From the NCBI GenBank assembly GCA_902463835.1, contig CABQGZ010000182.1, forward strand, positions 1 to 6,789: a stretch of DNA of 6,789 bases, given 5' to 3'. The stretch comes from an uncultured Lachnospiraceae bacterium (lineage in GTDB: Bacteria; Bacillota; Clostridia; Lachnospirales; Lachnospiraceae). The notes under the pieces were generated by a model. It saw only the letters and a list, made by a program, of their open reading frames with translations. It was not told where the DNA came from and did no database searches. Both the position numbers and the translations under genes were made by a program. This document shows, in pieces, positions 5,870-6,789 of the stretch (positions within the stretch are counted from its first letter, which is position 1; each line of letters begins with the position of its first letter).

Positions 5870-5891
5870 CTGATCGCGTAGGAGGTAGCAC

Positions 5892-6789
5892 ATGAACGTA
5901 TGTAAAGATTTAAAACCAGGAAAGGTATTTCAGTTTTTTGAGGAGCTTTGCGGAATTCCACACGGCTCTGGGAACACGAAGGCCATCAGTGATTACTGCA
6001 GGCGCTTTGCCGAGGACCGGAATCTCACCTGTTATCAGGATGAGAAGAACAACATTATTATTGTAAAGCCGGGGACAGCTGGCTACGAGGAGTCGGAGCC
6101 GGTCATTATTCAGGGACATATGGATATGGTCTGTGAGAAGGATGCAGAGACCGTAATTGACTTTGAAAAAGAAGGCCTGCGTCTGTATGTGGATGGGGAT
6201 TTTCTGAAGGCAAAGGGAACCACTCTGGGCGGTGATGACGGCATTGCTGTGGCATATGCTTTGGCGCTGCTGGACAGTGATGATATCTGCCATCCGCCGC
6301 TGGAAGTGGTGATTACGGTGGATGAGGAAGTTGGCATGCTGGGTGCGAATGCAATAGATCTGTCCATGCTGAAAGGACGGCGGCTTCTCAATATTGACTC
6401 CGATGTGGAGGGAATGTTCCTGGTGGGTTGTGCGGGGGGCTTGCGGGCAAATTGCAGGATTCCGGTATCTTATACGGCGGTGGACGGCATTCGATATGAT
6501 CTGCGGCTGCATGGTCTTATGGGCGGTCATTCCGGTTCGGAGATCAGCAAAGAGCGGGCCAATGCCATTGTGGTGACCGGACGGATCTTAAAGGCACTGC
6601 TGGGAGAGGTTGGAATACAGATCGCTTCCATGAATGGCGGACTGATGGACAATGCCATTCCAAGAGAGGTAATTACAGAGCTTGTTATTTCGAAAGAGGA
6701 AGAACGGCTTCTGATGGAAAAGGTAGAAGTGTGGAATGATATCTTAAAGAAGGAGTACAAGGCTTCTGATCCTGGAATCAATCTGGAAT
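5892..6789 (+). CDS. pepD: Aminoacyl-histidine dipeptidase, M20C family (3' truncated by window)
   Basis: This is a di-zinc cytosolic peptidase cleaving Xaa-His and other dipeptides. The frame is open from ATG 5892 to the window edge (299 codons; the family is ~480 aa), so the last third is missing. Visible M20 landmarks are GHMDMVCEK at 75-83 (H76 metal ligand, D78 beside it) and TTLGGDDGIAVA at 110-121 (D115 bridging ligand). The segment TVDEEVGMLGA at 142-152 holds E145, the general base, and E146, a ligand. LNIDS at 166-170 supplies D169, and MGGHSG is at 210-215. The early FEELCGIPHGSGNTKAIS segment is typical of PepD. AGGAGG at 5880-5885 with 6-nt spacing fixes the start. It is transcribed divergently from ylbJ. 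The final histidine ligand lies outside the window, so completeness cannot be judged. Confidence 0.93.
   Translation, partial: MNVCKDLKPGKVFQFFEELCGIPHGSGNTKAISDYCRRFAEDRNLTCYQDEKNNIIIVKPGTAGYEESEPVIIQGHMDMVCEKDAETVIDFEKEGLRLYVDGDFLKAKGTTLGGDDGIAVAYALALLDSDDICHPPLEVVITVDEEVGMLGANAIDLSMLKGRRLLNIDSDVEGMFLVGCAGGLRANCRIPVSYTAVDGIRYDLRLHGLMGGHSGSEISKERANAIVVTGRILKALLGEVGIQIASMNGGLMDNAIPREVITELVISKEEERLLMEKVEVWNDILKKEYKASDPGINLE

Noticed and set aside
5910..6530. Minus-strand 206-codon frame, the longest frame with a stop in this stretch
   Set aside because: The plus strand encodes an unmistakable M20C peptidase that runs off the window edge; the minus frame is its shadow and has no domain features.

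Overview
The window reads as chromosomal core DNA from an anaerobic, spore-forming member of the Clostridia, most likely a Lachnospiraceae. Three things suggest this: the gene order gmk-rpoZ-rimO-pgsA-pncC-rsmD-coaD, a coiled-coil protein after coaD that resembles a Lachnospiraceae family, and a YlbJ-type sporulation membrane protein next to coaD, as in Bacillus (rsmD-coaD-ylbJ). The family assignment comes from recalled protein similarity and gene order; no database search was run.

Positions 1-4546 are a dense plus-strand cluster. It opens with the last 41 codons of guanylate kinase (gmk) and RNA polymerase omega (rpoZ). A 91-bp gap follows, holding a perfect 15-bp inverted repeat. Then come rimO (ribosomal protein S12 methylthiotransferase), pgsA (phosphatidylglycerophosphate synthase), pncC (stand-alone NMN amidohydrolase/CinA C-terminal domain), rsmD (16S rRNA methyltransferase), coaD (phosphopantetheine adenylyltransferase) and a 202-aa coiled-coil protein of unknown function. 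From rimO to the coiled-coil gene, adjacent genes touch, overlap or are at most 13 bp apart, and each has its own Shine-Dalgarno, as expected for one operon. The theme is housekeeping: nucleotide, NAD and CoA metabolism, phospholipid synthesis, and modification of the translation and transcription machinery.

Positions 4547-4852 (306 bp) are non-coding and lie between convergent transcription units. They contain two nested inverted repeats that together could fold 4593-4758 into one long interrupted hairpin, plus a degenerate direct duplication. No T-tract that would make this a classical terminator was seen.

Positions 4853-5836 on the minus strand encode a YlbJ-like Gate-domain membrane protein. 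Just upstream is a good match to a sigma-E (mother-cell sporulation) promoter, placed so close to the ATG that the mRNA would be leaderless or nearly so. Divergent from it, 5892 to the end is the first 299 codons of an M20C peptidase (PepD, aminoacyl-histidine dipeptidase), cut by the window edge.

No CRISPR array, tRNA, rRNA, IS element or phage gene was seen. No clearly new multi-gene system was found. The most interesting signals are the sigma-E-like/leaderless arrangement at ylbJ, the two intergenic palindromic elements, and the unknown coiled-coil protein tied to the coaD operon.
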